This document shows positions 1 through 11,523 of a stretch of DNA of 64,000 nucleotides, piece by piece. Both the position numbers and the translations under genes were made by a program. The DNA is from Terebella lapidaria (Eukaryota > Annelida > Polychaeta > Terebellida > Terebellidae). The first letter of the stretch is position 1. Each line of letters opens with the position of its first letter. Under the pieces are notes generated by a model that worked only from the letters and a program-made list of their open reading frames with translations, ran no database searches and had not been told where the DNA came from. The stretch lies in assembly GCA_949152475.1 (NCBI GenBank), contig OX424564.1, positions 22,380,165 through 22,444,164 on the forward strand, written 5' to 3'.

Positions 1-412
1 TTGGGAATCAATTGTGGACATATAAGAAATGATATATGCTGAATATTCTTGTGACCTTGAATATGACCTTTGACCTCATTTTCAAGGTCAAAGCGCAAAA
101 TGGCCTAATATCTCGCTTATTATCGACTTTACAGCTTAGGAATCAATTGTGGACATATAAGAAATGATATATGCCGAATATTCTGATGACCTTAAATTTG
201 ACCTCATTTTCAAGGTCAGAGCACAAAATGGCTAATACATGTATCTCGCTTATTATTTACTTTACAGCTTGGGAATCAATTGTGGACATATAAAAAATGA
301 TATATACTGAATATTCTCGTGACCTTGAATATGACCTTTGATGTCATTAGCTTAAGAAACAATTGTGCACATATAGGAAATGATTATGCTGAATATACTT
401 GTGACCTTGTAG
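1..412. repeat. Tandem repeat, ~134-bp unit, truncated by the window start
   Basis: Units begin at about 1, 136, 269 and 352, each with a variant of 'ttgggaatcaattgtgga' followed by 'catataagaaatgatatatg'. Spacings are 135, 133 and 83 bp, so the third unit has lost about 50 bp. Each full unit carries several TGACCT/AGGTCA half-sites ('gaccttgaatatgacctttg', 'tcaaggtca'). The array probably continues to the left of position 1. It lies within the intron preceding the CUB exon. Confidence 0.85.
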
Positions 413-899
413 TTACCAGACGATCGGTCCGATCACCTATTGGCTAGCCGGTAAGTTACAGGTCCCTTGGGCCTATGTTTTAGTTTTCGAGATAGAAGTC
501 TGAAATTTGGTGAAAAAATATGGTTTTGTGCCAAATTGAAACATAGAAAACTTCAAATTGATCCGACCATCCAAAATGAAGTTATCGCCAAAATCATATG
601 AGATTTTGTGTTGAACTTGAGTATAGTGTTCATAAGGTTCGCAAAGCACTCACGAAAAACATTTGAAAGTGTTTGCTAGATACGTGGATGTTTTTCAGTT
701 TACAGTACTGGTAATTTTGCCATTGTCATTTGTATGATGAAGACCGATCAGGTTTATTAATGAACACTAATGAAAATTAGCACAAATTTTTTTTTATAAA
801 GGTAAATTTCCCTAAAATTGTTCTTAACTGATTTCCAGCACATTTCCACGTTCATTCACATTATAATGTTTTCCTGTCCATTTTTACATGTAATTGCAG
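1..899 (+). other. 3' part of the intron upstream of the CUB exon
   Basis: No coding signal is visible. After the tandem repeat, 413-817 is AT-rich unique sequence. The 3' end looks like a normal acceptor: a branch-point-like 'cttaactga' near 823-831, a pyrimidine-rich stretch, then 'taattgcag' ending at 899. The following exon begins in phase 1, so at least one upstream coding exon (signal peptide and protein start) must lie before the window. Confidence 0.65.
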
Positions 900-1559
900 A
901 ATGCACCGAGACCTTGACTGAGCCGGGTAACATCTCGAACAAGGCCGCTGTCGTGGATCGTCGTCGTCAATCCGGGGCTGCGTCTACCGCCTCACCACCC
1001 CCACCGCCACCGCATGTCTCCTACTGCGAGTACTTCATTCAGGCGCCTAGCAATTCCTACATTGAGTTCAACTTGACGATGCCCCGGCGCCCACGAGATG
1101 GCATCAACGGAAGAAAACAACAACTATCGCTGCCACGGGACGCCGCCGGGCCCGTCTACGAAACCACCGTTACCACGACAACTGCACCACTTGACGACCT
1201 GCAGCAGCAGCTTCCATCATCATCATCTTCTTCATCATTAGCATCATCGTCATCATCATTATCGACGCCTCTTCCCGCTTCGCCCTCATCGTCCTCATCC
1301 CAGAACTCATCAGTGAGGAAAGTCCTTGACTCTCCGAGCTCAGCCTTCACGAACTGTCCGACAAAGCTGATGGTGGTCGAGGTGCGGGACGGCGGACTCG
1401 AGAAAACTCTGCGACGGTTCTGCATCGAGGAGAACGTAGAACTGTCGTTGCCACAAGTCTTTCACTCGAAGTCTCCTCTAATCAAACTCAACTATAGCTG
1501 GGAGAACGGCGGCCAGGGACCCAGCTTCGAGCTAAGCTTCGTTTTCCACAAGTGGCCTA
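900..1559 (+). CDS. LDLRAD4: CUB-domain exon of an LDLRAD4/PMEPA1-like membrane protein (internal exon)
   Basis: This internal exon gives about 220 residues of the ectodomain and has no start codon of its own. It follows the acceptor 'taattgcag', enters with two bases finishing a split codon (phase 1), and leaves in phase 1 at 'ccta|gtgagt'. Four cysteines fit a CUB domain: C1 at 902, C2 at 1025, C3 at 1355, C4 at 1421. C1-C2 is 41 residues apart and C3-C4 is 22. CUB-like strands are seen around 'YCEYFIQAPSNSYIEFNL' and 'KLMVVEVRDGG', with a final 'FELSFVFHKWP'. C2 and C3 are 110 residues apart, much longer than usual, because of a Gln/Thr/Ser-rich insert with poly-Ser runs (about 1201-1310). 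A Pro run lies near 996-1013. An N-x-S/T glycosylation site (N-L-T) is present. CUB assignment rests on cysteine pattern and strand motifs, not on a search. Membership in the LDLRAD4-like gene rests on phase and order with the next two exons. Confidence 0.7.
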
Positions 1560-1607
1560 GTGAGTATTTGTCACCTTTAGGTGTGTCCCATATCAAAAAT
1601 GTGAGTG
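1560..1607 (+). CDS. Optional 16-residue extension of the CUB exon (alternative donor)
   Basis: The reading frame stays open past the first donor to a second, perfect 'gtaagt' at 1608-1613. Using it adds 48 nt, exactly 16 codons, and again ends in phase 1, so the LDLa exon would still be read in frame. The added residues include N-V-S, a possible N-glycosylation site. If neither donor is used, translation stops at 1619-1621. Which donor is the main one cannot be decided from sequence alone. Confidence 0.4.
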
Positions 1608-2382
1608 GTAAGTGTTCCTAATAGCAGTATTTGTTGTTTTGTCTGGAAGTGTGTGGAGAGTTCACCTTCATGAGTGATGATATGGATGTAACAGGCCAAC
1701 ATGTATACAACATATAGGTACATTCAATCAACAAGTTGCACATGGAAACACATAAGACATTTTATATTCACATCCAGCTTGGGAAAGGGATGCATTAAAA
1801 CCCATTTTGGCCATCCATACATGTGCTCTGGGTATGATGTCATGGTTGTCTGTCTTGCCATATTAGAGAACTAACGTGTCGATAAAAAATAATCCTTTTC
1901 TTGGACGAAGCATTTCAGGACATGCGAGAATTGTGTCGAGGCTCACAAAAGCAGGGCCTTTCAGACAATACCAGTCAAGTTTAATTTCTATCTGGCACCA
2001 GTCCCTGGGCACCTCTTTTCAACTCTGACGATGAACTTCGTCTGGAGCACTTTGTGGGGAGTTAACCATATTATGGGGCAACATTTTAGGCACTAGGTTC
2101 TTGTGTGTTGTACCAGGGATGTCCAAGGCAGTCCACTCGTGGCAGGTGCGAGGTGGAAGTGTTGTCATATTTCAATGTTTCGTTGAAAATGTTCTCCTTT
2201 TCACTACATGTATGGTGTTTTGTGTTGCCTTGGGATGTTTTTGTGTAGTCTTCTGAATTTTCAGACTTCATACATGTACATGTACTCGTATAATGAAGAA
2301 TACAGGACTTTAGTTCCTTCCAATATTTCTGGTTATCAAGGTCAGCAGAAGTAACTTTTTTGGATGATATTATTATCGTCGG

Positions 2383-3013
2383 GTGACCAAAGTTCGGGAT
2401 AGCCCTAAGTTCGGGAGTGAGGCTGATGCTTGGCTTTGCACGCTGTGTTGACGCCATTACCATCATTGTTTGTTTACATGTTGTTGTAGACACCTGACTC
2501 AAGTTCCATAGAAGAAAACAGTCAAATGCAAAATTGAAAATATTGTCTGTACAGCACACAATACCTAATAATAACACCAGCAGCGTCTGCTGGGAAATTT
2601 TCGTCGCCATCTTGATTATGATAATTAGTTGGGCATAAGCCACACCTATTATTTGGTATGGCACGCCATATGTCTGATATTGCGAAAGTTATTAATATTG
2701 GAATTGATCACCTACCTTATGAAGCTTAAATTGTTCACAATCTTTCGAATGAATTGTATGGTTGAATAGACATATTAGAATGATGGCTTGCCATATCCCG
2801 AACTTAGGCACACTTTCACTCGCTAGGGGCACTGCATACATTGTCAGTAAACAAACTTGCTGCTATTCGAAATCTCGTGGAAGATTTTCATGAAACACAT
2901 CACTGTCAGCGTAAACAATTGTAGTTCTGATTTTCATTTGACATTCATCAAATATTTCAGACATATTCTTTAGATACAGATTGAAACAGCTTAGTATCCC
3001 GAACTTTGGTCAC
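2383..3013. mobile_element. Candidate non-autonomous DNA element with 19-bp terminal inverted repeats
   Basis: The left end 'gtgaccaaagttcgggata' (2383-2401) is the exact reverse complement of the right end (2995-3013). Subterminal copies of the same core ('cctaagttcggga') lie near 2403-2415 and, inverted, near 2798-2812. No transposase frame is present and no clear target-site duplication was found, so the superfamily is not assigned. The 631-bp length and the inverted ends fit a MITE. Confidence 0.6.
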
Positions 3014-3673
3014 ACAATGCTACTACATGTAGTACAACAGGGTTATCGGGGGACACATTTCTGCATTTGTCTGCAACTCAACCCTCTAGTCACTGTGGGT
3101 TTTTTTTCTCAGGGAGGTTCATGTTTTTTCGGGGTATGGTCAACGTGTCAGTCTACATTATTACAATTAGAAACCCATTTATTCTCTTACGGGTTTCCGT
3201 TACAATGCATATTATCATGATTATGGGAAGTGCACTTCAAAGTAAAACTTGAACTGTAACATGACAATTTGTACAAGTTTGCAAGGAGACTTGTAGATTT
3301 GTCTCCTGTAGTCACGATGTATTTATGCCCTCAAAGTCTCCTACTTTTAAATTATGAGGGTAAAATCATGTACATGTACTTGATGCCTGTGTCATTATCA
3401 TACATGGTAATCAGGTAATCGTTGTAATGAGTATACATCTAACATGTACAATCGGAGTGTTGAGGAAGTTGTCCAGACTTGGCAATGGCATGGTCAGAAA
3501 ACCCCTATATATACTGTGTCTACTTGCAAACTTGTGGCTGTTGTCCAAGCGTGCAGATCAGATCATACCATATCTAAAGATCGGCTGTCCGATTTCCATG
3601 ATTTCAAACTTTCTGAAGACACCTGCATGTAAATGTACCGGTACATGTACCGGGTAATACTTTTTGGAGAAAG

Positions 3674-4097
3674 GTAACATTGATGCAAAAATCACGGCAA
3701 TCATAGCAATCTTCACGGCCAGCTCGATGGCAGCTAGAAATTAATTAGTATATATGTGGATGTATCGATGAGGTAAGTCGCCAAATTCGCTCTGAATTTC
3801 ATGGTAACACTTCAGATGTTCACTTTGGTCATTAGCGCCATGATTACAGTAGCGAATTAAGATTGCCCTTCAGGATCAACATGATCAAGTGAAGGTCAGC
3901 CCGCTTTGGCAAGTGGACAGCAATCATAGTGCCTCGTCATGGTAATCATGTCCAATGTCGGCTTAACTTCCAATAGCTACGCATCTGTATAACAATAGAT
4001 CTTTCATCATGTTCATGTTTTGGGGAATTTTTATCAGGGGGAATATGTAGTAACTCAGATGCTATTTCTGCAAGGACGATTTCATTCTCAGGACCAT
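3674..4097. repeat. Direct duplication, copy A (pair with 4742-5155)
   Basis: It begins around 'aacattgatgcaaaaatc' and ends near 'gatttcattctca'. It aligns with 4742-5155 in the same orientation with many substitutions and small indels. A stretch of roughly 55 bp at 3866-3920 is unchanged between copies and contains a hairpin-forming core ('cttcaggatca' and 'tgatcaagtgaag'). Either an old segmental duplication or two copies of an interspersed repeat. Confidence 0.75.
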
Positions 4098-4741
4098 GTT
4101 GATAGGGATGTACACATGTTAAATACAACATTGTACGAGAGACGATAAACATTCGAAAGAACATAAGCATACAGTGTTGATCTTACATAGTATTTGGAAG
4201 TAGTGATTCCCCTCGTGTTGGCAGTTTGGCAGACATTAGGCGAAAAACACGATGCCAATACAATGTCCTGTTCTATAGGGTACATTTAATGCTTCTCAAT
4301 GTACTTGTTATACAATGTGAGGAATAAACTATATATGATAAACACATAGATATATAGGTATAAAAGCAGTTGAATGTCTCTCGTACAAATGTAACTTGCA
4401 TTTCTCTGGTACAATACAATGAGAAATCCAAACTTACGAGATTGGTGTTGGAGTCTCCCTCATACCCGAGACTGCGGCTGAGGTGTGTCTGCAGCTGCAC
4501 ACGTATCAATAGCTATCAGTCTGCAAAAGTAACTACAAGTCTGACATGCAATGTTAAGTCATGTTAACTGTTAAGGCTCCAAAAATATGACTGAAATCTG
4601 AGGTGCATTGATAAGGCTCTTAAAATATGACGACAATGATAAAATCTGACGTGTGGGTGACACAGTGATGGTGTACCATCCCTTTGGGAGGCCTATATAT
4701 AAAAAATGTACTGTGTCTTCTAATACTATCTGGGAATGCAT

Positions 4742-5155
4742 GGTGACATTGATGCAAAAATCGCAGCAATCGCAATTAATCAAGCTCACGGCCAGCTCGA
4801 TGGCAGGTCATGATTACAGATACTAGTATGTGGCTGTATCATTGAGGTAAGTCACCATATTCGCTTTGAACTTCATCATGTTCATGGGAATGCTTCTGAT
4901 GTCATTAGCACCATGATTACAGTGGCGAAGATTACCCTTCAGGATCAACATGATCAAGTGAAGGTCAGCCCGCTTTGGCAAGTGGACAACAATCATATGC
5001 CCTGTTGTGGTTGTCCCAATGTCGGCTTTACCTTCCAGTGGCTACGAATCTGTCATTACACATAGATATAATAATAGATTTTTGGTGATTTCTGTTGAAG
5101 GGAACGCGTAGAACATTGATGCTATTTTTATGAGACTGATTTCATTCATGAAACC
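4742..5155. repeat. Direct duplication, copy B (pair with 3674-4097)
   Basis: Same-strand partner of 3674-4097, about 1.07 kb downstream. Matching landmarks include 'cacggccagctcgatggcag', 'ccatgattacagtggcga' and the conserved block at 4935-4989. The 640 bp between the copies shows no duplicated partner. Confidence 0.75.
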
Positions 5156-5907
5156 AGTCTCGGTTCATCATCCAGGAGTATATGTGTGTGTGCTGGTCAA
5201 GTTTTAGGTCAGGGGATTGTTTAGTCTTGGTGATTTTGTTACCTTTACTTTCACATTATAAGGTAATGGAAAAGTGCCTCAATGCAGTCACCGGTATGTT
5301 ACGTGCAATCAGTCCTTAATTGGTACCAATGCTAGACATCAGATCCAGATCCAGCCTTGCTGAGCAATGTTATTGAACCACACTGAGGAAGATCACTAAT
5401 TCCTGACCAGTGCGTGGATGTACATGTATAGAACACAATAGGAACCGGATCTGATTTATGTCTGAATCAAGGAAGTCAACATGTGGTTTGGGATATTCAC
5501 ACTGTCTGGACATGCTGCTGGTGGCTGGAATGAAAGTATGTGTATTTAATATTTTGTATTGTGAGTTGCTTTCTTTGCTGTGGTAAAATATTGGGTACCT
5601 TTTGTGCTCAAAGGTATTCAATTTTGTGGATATTAATTTTTCGCATTTTTGCAGACAGGCTAGTTTCATAAACATTTAAAAGGCGTGGACTTCAATTTAA
5701 CGTCTTATAGTAGTATGCCCAATAATACCAGTAGCTTTTATACATGTGCGATATTCACAGTAGTTTGTGTATACTAATATATGTTCTCAATGTTTGTTGA
5801 GCACTTTGAAAGACACGAAAGATGGCAGGATTACAGGGACGGGAGCGTTCCTCATACATCCAAACTTTGGACTGCATTTTGGATGAAATGATTTCAGTAA
5901 CCTGTTA

Positions 5908-7474
5908 TTAAGGCATTTCGGCAGAAATGCCTTTATGGTTTTAGCAGAATTTTTTTTTTTTTCTTCTTCTTCTTCCGCCGTTTTGGTTTCTGGACGATAA
6001 CTTTAGATTGCCTTGATGGATCCTTATCAAATTTTCACCACCAGTCAGAAATGATATGTGGAAGAACCCTATTTTTTTTTGAGCCGGGTCCGAGGTCCGT
6101 GAGGATGAAATCAAGGTTTTTGGTTTCCGGACGATAACTCGAAAAATATTCAGGCAATAGATGCAGAACTCTGCATGGAGGTTCATATACTACCAGGGAA
6201 GAACCCTATTGATTTTGGGATCAATCCGTCAAATGACCTTTGACCTAGAGGTCAAAATAATTTTTTGCTGATTCATCCTTGAGGCTTTCTGCATATCTCA
6301 GAAACGGTGCGTCGTAGAGCGAAACAGACGTTATTTTCGGACTCGTCACTCTAGACAAACATGTCTATGGGTTTTTTTTTTTTTATTCGACTCCGAGGTC
6401 CATGAGGTCCGTGAGGATGAAATCAAGGCCGATTATGAGACTTGGTTTCCGGACGATAACTCGAAAAATATTCAGGCAATAGTTGCAGAACTTTGCATGG
6501 AGGTTTATATACCACCAGGGAAGAACCCTATCAATTTTGGGATTGATCCGTCAAATGACCTTTGACCTAGAGGTCGAAATAACTTTTGGCTGACTCATCC
6601 TTGAGGCTTCCTGCATATCTCGGAAACTGTACGTTGTAGAGCGAAACGGACGTTATTTTCGGACTCGTCGCCCTAGACAAACATGTGTAAGGGCCCATAG
6701 TAAGGGGTATTATGGATGAACTTTGACCTTGACCCGAAATTTTTTTGCCGAGTCGGCATTTTTCGTTTTCGTCGATATCTCGGAAACGGTGCGTCGTAGA
6801 GCGAAACGGACGTTATTTTCGGACTCGTCGCCCTAAACAAACATGTCTAACGGGTATTATGGATGAACTTTGACCTTGACCCGAAATTTTTTTTGCCGAG
6901 TCGACATTTTTCGTTTTCGCCGATATCTCGGAAACGGTGCGTCGTAGAGCGAAACGTACGTTATTTTCGGACTCGTCGCCCTAGACAAACATGTCTAAGG
7001 GGTATTATGGATGAACTTTGACCTTGACCCGAAATTTTTTTGCCGAGTCGTCATTTTTCGTTTTCGTCGATATCTCGGAAACGGTGCGTCGTAGAGCGAA
7101 ACGGACGTTTTTTTCGGACTCGTCGCCCTACACAAACTTGTCTAAGGGGTATGATGGATGAACTTTGACCTTGACCCGAAATTTTTTGCCGAGTCGGCAT
7201 TTTTCTGTTTCGTCGATATCTCGGAAACGGTGCGTCGTAGAGCGAAACAGACGTTATTTTCGGACTCGTCGTCCTAGACAAACATGTCTAATGGGTATGA
7301 TGGATGAACTTTGACCTTGACCCGAAATTTTTTTCGCTGAGTCGACATTTTTCATTTTCGTCAATATCTAGCAAACGGTGTGTCATAGAGCCCGTGGCAA
7401 ACATGTTTCAAATATTACGAATTAGTCCTAACACGAAATGCCTCCAAGGCATCTTTAGGCCTTGACGTCTAGTT
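5908..7474 (+). mobile_element. Composite satellite-bearing element, copy 1 (pearl/Helentron-associated type?)
   Basis: It starts with the hairpin 'aaggcattt' (5910-5918) / 'aaatgcctt' (5924-5932). It continues through a T-rich tract and two ~300-bp units containing 'ccggacgataactcgaaaaa', then five or so ~147-bp monomers with the core 'gatatctcggaaacggtg'. It ends in 'aggccttgacgtctagtt'. The same left and right ends bound two other copies at 9264 and 11524. Central tandem monomers between fixed ends, without coding capacity, are typical of bivalve pearl-like and Helentron-associated elements, but the family call is inference. Confidence 0.7.
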
Positions 7475-9263
7475 GGAGTACGATGGTTACTATAGATTAG
7501 CCAGTATGACAGGAATAATTGGGAGATCACAGATCACACAACGTGCAAAAGTCAAATTTTTGCTACCAGACTCTCTAGAATTTCAACGAAAACAATAGAT
7601 GTGATAGGTGCCATTCTGTACAAATTTATGCAGATTTGTGCATCATGATATCATGGATGTACATGTATAATCAATGTTATTTCAGATTCTCACCCTGTAC
7701 CATTATGTGTCTCATAAATGTCAATAAATCTACTACTACTAGTGTAATCGATGTTGACATAAATGGATTTTAACTTCAAACAAAAACTTACATGTACCCA
7801 ATAAATTCACAAGACTCTGAAATCAGAAGATAGTGATAAGCAACAGTACATGTATAGAGTTTTTGGAAAGAAATGACGGTAAATCAGAGACCGGGTGACA
7901 CAGGCATAACGTTCCCTCTCCTGATACATGATGTGTACCTTCTTGCCTATCGCAAGTGGCCTACATAGAACCGCGGCGGTAGAGAAAGAAAGATTTGATG
8001 ACAGTTAAATTGCAGTAGTGCTGATCCGTGGGAAATGAAAAACTGTCAAAAAGGTGAGAATTATAGTCTTTGAGCAGCTGGGTTCAAGATAGTAGTATAG
8101 TAGTATAGTTTATCGACATAAACAATCATACTTTAAATTGGCTTATAATTGACATTTACTAAGTACTCTGTTTGGCATAGATATGCGTTGATACATGTAC
8201 TTGTTGGGATGCAATGGTTCAATAGTAAGAAATGTGCAATGGTTGAGAATGAACCAACTTCTTATAATTCTAATCATAAACATTGTAGTATTAGTATGCT
8301 AGGTGGTCCAAGTTTCATCAAACCAAGTCTGAAAACTTTTACACAAATGCCATCAGTCGACTGTCTACCTACAAACACGATAAGAAAATGGTTCCAAGAA
8401 ACCATAGTCTCTGCAGGGTCCATGTACATGTAAAACTAGCTTTTGATACAGAGCTCCAATGTCAGTAAACATGTCAAAACTTATGTCGTTTCCCAATAAT
8501 CATGACAAAATAAGAAAGCTTGCATCTGAAAGCGTAACGGCAGATCTAATTGATGCAAAAGTCTGGTAGTTCTCCACTGTTTCGTTGCCTTTAGGGTATC
8601 ACGGCACTTGTAATATCAGACCGCGGCACCTAATTGGCTATATTTTTCATGGATACAAGGCTTTTCCCCCCTTTTCTGTCATATAATTCCTGGAAAAGGA
8701 TCGCCGGCAAACATGTACAATGGTCTTCTTTCACTCGGCTTCAATGTATCACCACGGAGATCAATGTGTCTAGCGTTGGAAGACGTTGTCCTCCAGATTT
8801 TTCGGTATTTTCTCTCGGCGGAGTCTTCAAGTTAGAGTTATGTGTCTCGATCCACGTTCGGTACAGACTACAGAGCCATTGCAATGTTTTTGCGCGGTGA
8901 CATCAGCAGTTGAAGTCAGTACTCGACAGGGACAGACATTCGGACGTTAGAAAGAAAATGTGCTAAGTCTCGGGATTTCCCCCTTCGGTTTTCCCACCAC
9001 ATCCCCCCCACTCACCTACATGTACACTGTACATGTACATGTAACCTGAAATACATACCTGACCAAATCGTTGGTCTCATAATATTTTCTGATGTTAACT
9101 TAGCATGTCCATGCATCATAAAATGAAGACATTTTAATATCAATACATCATATCGTGGTCCTTTCAAAAGTGATGAAATGATTGTTGCTGAAAAAAGATT
9201 TACCAATATATTGGGTTGCATCAGACAACTACTACATGTATGAGACAGTATGACTACAGGATG

Positions 9264-11197
9264 AACTAGACGTCAAGGCCTAAAGATGCCTTGGAGGCAT
9301 TTCGGTGTTAAGACTAATTTGTAATATTTATAAAATGTTTATCATGGACTCTACAATGCTCTACGACACACTGTTTCCAAGATATTGACGAAAACGAAAA
9401 ATGCCGACTTGGCGAAAAAAATTTAGGTCAAAGTTCATCCATAATACCCCCTTAGATATGGTTGTCTAGTGCCACGAGTCCGAAAATAACATCCGTTTCG
9501 CTCTACGACGCACCGTTTCCGAAATATCGACGAAAACGAAAAATGCCGACTCGGCGAAAAAATTTGAGGTCAAGGTCAAAGTTCATCCATAATACCCTTT
9601 AGACATGTTTGTCTAGTGCCACGAGTGCGAAAATAAGGTCCGTTTCGCTCTACGACGCATCGTTTCCGAGATATGGACGAAAACGGAAAAATGCCGACTC
9701 GGCATTTGAGGTCAAGGTCAAAGTTCATCCATAATACCCTTTAGACATGTTTGTCTAGTGCCACGAGTGGGAAAATAAGGTCCGTTTCGCTCTACGACGC
9801 ATCGTTTCCGAGATATGGACGAAAACGGAAAAATGCCGACTCGGCAGAAAAATTCAAGGTCAAGGTCGAAGGTCATCGTTAATACCCCTTAGACATGTTT
9901 GTCCAGGGCGACGAGTCCGAAAATAACGTTCCGACTCGGCAGGAAAATTCAAGGTCAAAGGTCATCCTTAATACCCTTTAGACATTTTGTCTAGGGCGAC
10001 GAGTCCGAAAATAATGTCCATTTCGCTCTACGACGCACCGTTTCCGAGATATCGATGAAAACGAAAAATGCAGACTCGGCAGAAAAATTCAAGGTCAAGG
10101 TCAAAGGTCATCCTTAATACCCTTTAGACATTTTGTCTAGGGCGACAAGTCCGAAAATAATGTCCGTTTCGCTCCACGACACACCGTTTCCGAGATATCG
10201 ATGAAAACGAAAAATGCCGACTCGGCGAAAAAATTTTACGTCAAGGTCAAAGTTCATCCATAATACCCCTTAGACATATTTGTCTAGTGCCACGAGTTCG
10301 AAAATAACAGCCTTTTCACTCTACGACGCATCGTTTCCGAGATATAGGCAAAAACGAAAAATGCCGACTCAGCAGAAAAATTCAAGGTCAAGGTCGAAAG
10401 TCATCCATGTGAGTGTGTATGTGTAGGTCAGGGGTTGAGGATTTCACATGAAGCCTTAATATATTGTAAGAATGTAGAGTAAGTAGTATTTAAATGTTTT
10501 TGTATTGATTATTTTTTCTTCGAGCTGTGGGATGCCTCTTTGTGTATATGTTAAATATTATTACAATCATTATCTGTGTGTTAGAGGTTATTACAATCTG
10601 CTGAGACTTCAATCCCACAGCTCAGAACCATTTAACTGATATTGGCATTGTATTGTGTAATTTATATGTGGTTCTGAAATAAAATGTAATGTAATGTAAA
10701 TGTAATCCTTAATACCCCTTAGACATGTTTGTCTAGGGCGACGAGTCCGAAAATAACGTCCGTTTCGCTCTACGACGCACCGTTTCCAAGATATGCAGGA
10801 AACCTCAAGGATGACTGGGCGAAAACTCTTCCGACCTCTAGGTCAAAGGTCGTTTGACGGATTGATCCCACAATCAATAGGGTTCTTCCCTGTTGATATA
10901 TAAACCTCCATGCAAAGTTCTGCAGCCATTGCCTACATACTTTTTAAGTTATCGTGCGGAAACAAAGTCCAAGAAACAACATTGATTTCATCCTCACGGA
11001 CCTCGGATCCGGCTGAAAAACAATAGGGTTCTTCCACATAATATGTCTGACCAATGCTGAAAATTTGGTGAAGATACATCGATGCAAACTAAAGCTATCG
11101 GTCGGAAACCAAAACGGCGGAAGAAAAAAAAAAAAAAAAAAAAAGGAAAAAAAAAATTCTGCTAAAACCATAAAGGCATTTCTTCCGAAATGCCTTA
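9264..11197 (-). mobile_element. Composite satellite-bearing element, copy 2 (inverted)
   Basis: Reverse-orientation copy: it opens at 'aactagacgtcaaggcctaa' and closes at 'gaaatgccttaat', the reverse complements of the right and left ends of copy 1. The centre holds about seven ~147-bp monomers, several internally deleted. A ~300-bp unrelated insertion sits at 10407-10708. A poly(A) tract at about 11124-11156 corresponds to the T tract of the other copies. Confidence 0.7.
10407..10708. mobile_element. Nested ~300-bp insertion with a repetitive 3' tail
   Basis: The satellite sequence is interrupted after 'tcatcc' (10401-10406) and resumes at 'ttaataccccttagac' (10709). The insert ends with '(atgta)n'-like 'aaatgtaatgtaatgtaaat', and 'atcc' flanks both sides as a possible short target duplication. 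A perfect 12-bp inverted repeat, 'gagctgtgggat' at 10522 and its complement at 10612, lies inside. The tail suggests a truncated retroposon 3' end, but no reverse transcriptase remains. Confidence 0.5.
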
Positions 11198-11523
11198 ATA
11201 AACACAATGTCATGTACATTGTACATGTAGGAAGTCTTGTGGTGTTATGGGAAAAATACATGAGATGGAGGGATTAACTGTTGCTGGTTCGAATTCAAAT
11301 CCAGTTCCTAACTTTTCTGTCACAATTTATTTGCTACCTTTAATTCAGAAAATAACCTTCCATTATACACCAGTGCATTTTCATATACCATGTTTCACAG
11401 TAGACCTACAATTATAACATATATCCCAATTGAATTTAAGCGGATTACACTTTCTGGTCATGATTGCAAACTGTTTCATTTATTGGATTTTCATCATACT
11501 ATTAAAAAAGGTAGAACACATAA

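Noticed and set aside
1156-1425. Minus-strand 89-codon Asp/Glu-rich frame
   Set aside because: It is the complement of the poly-Ser trinucleotide repeats of the CUB exon.
11281-11304. 'ggttcgaattcaaatcc' resembling a tRNA B box
   Set aside because: No matching A box or cloverleaf could be traced upstream, so no tRNA or SINE head is called.
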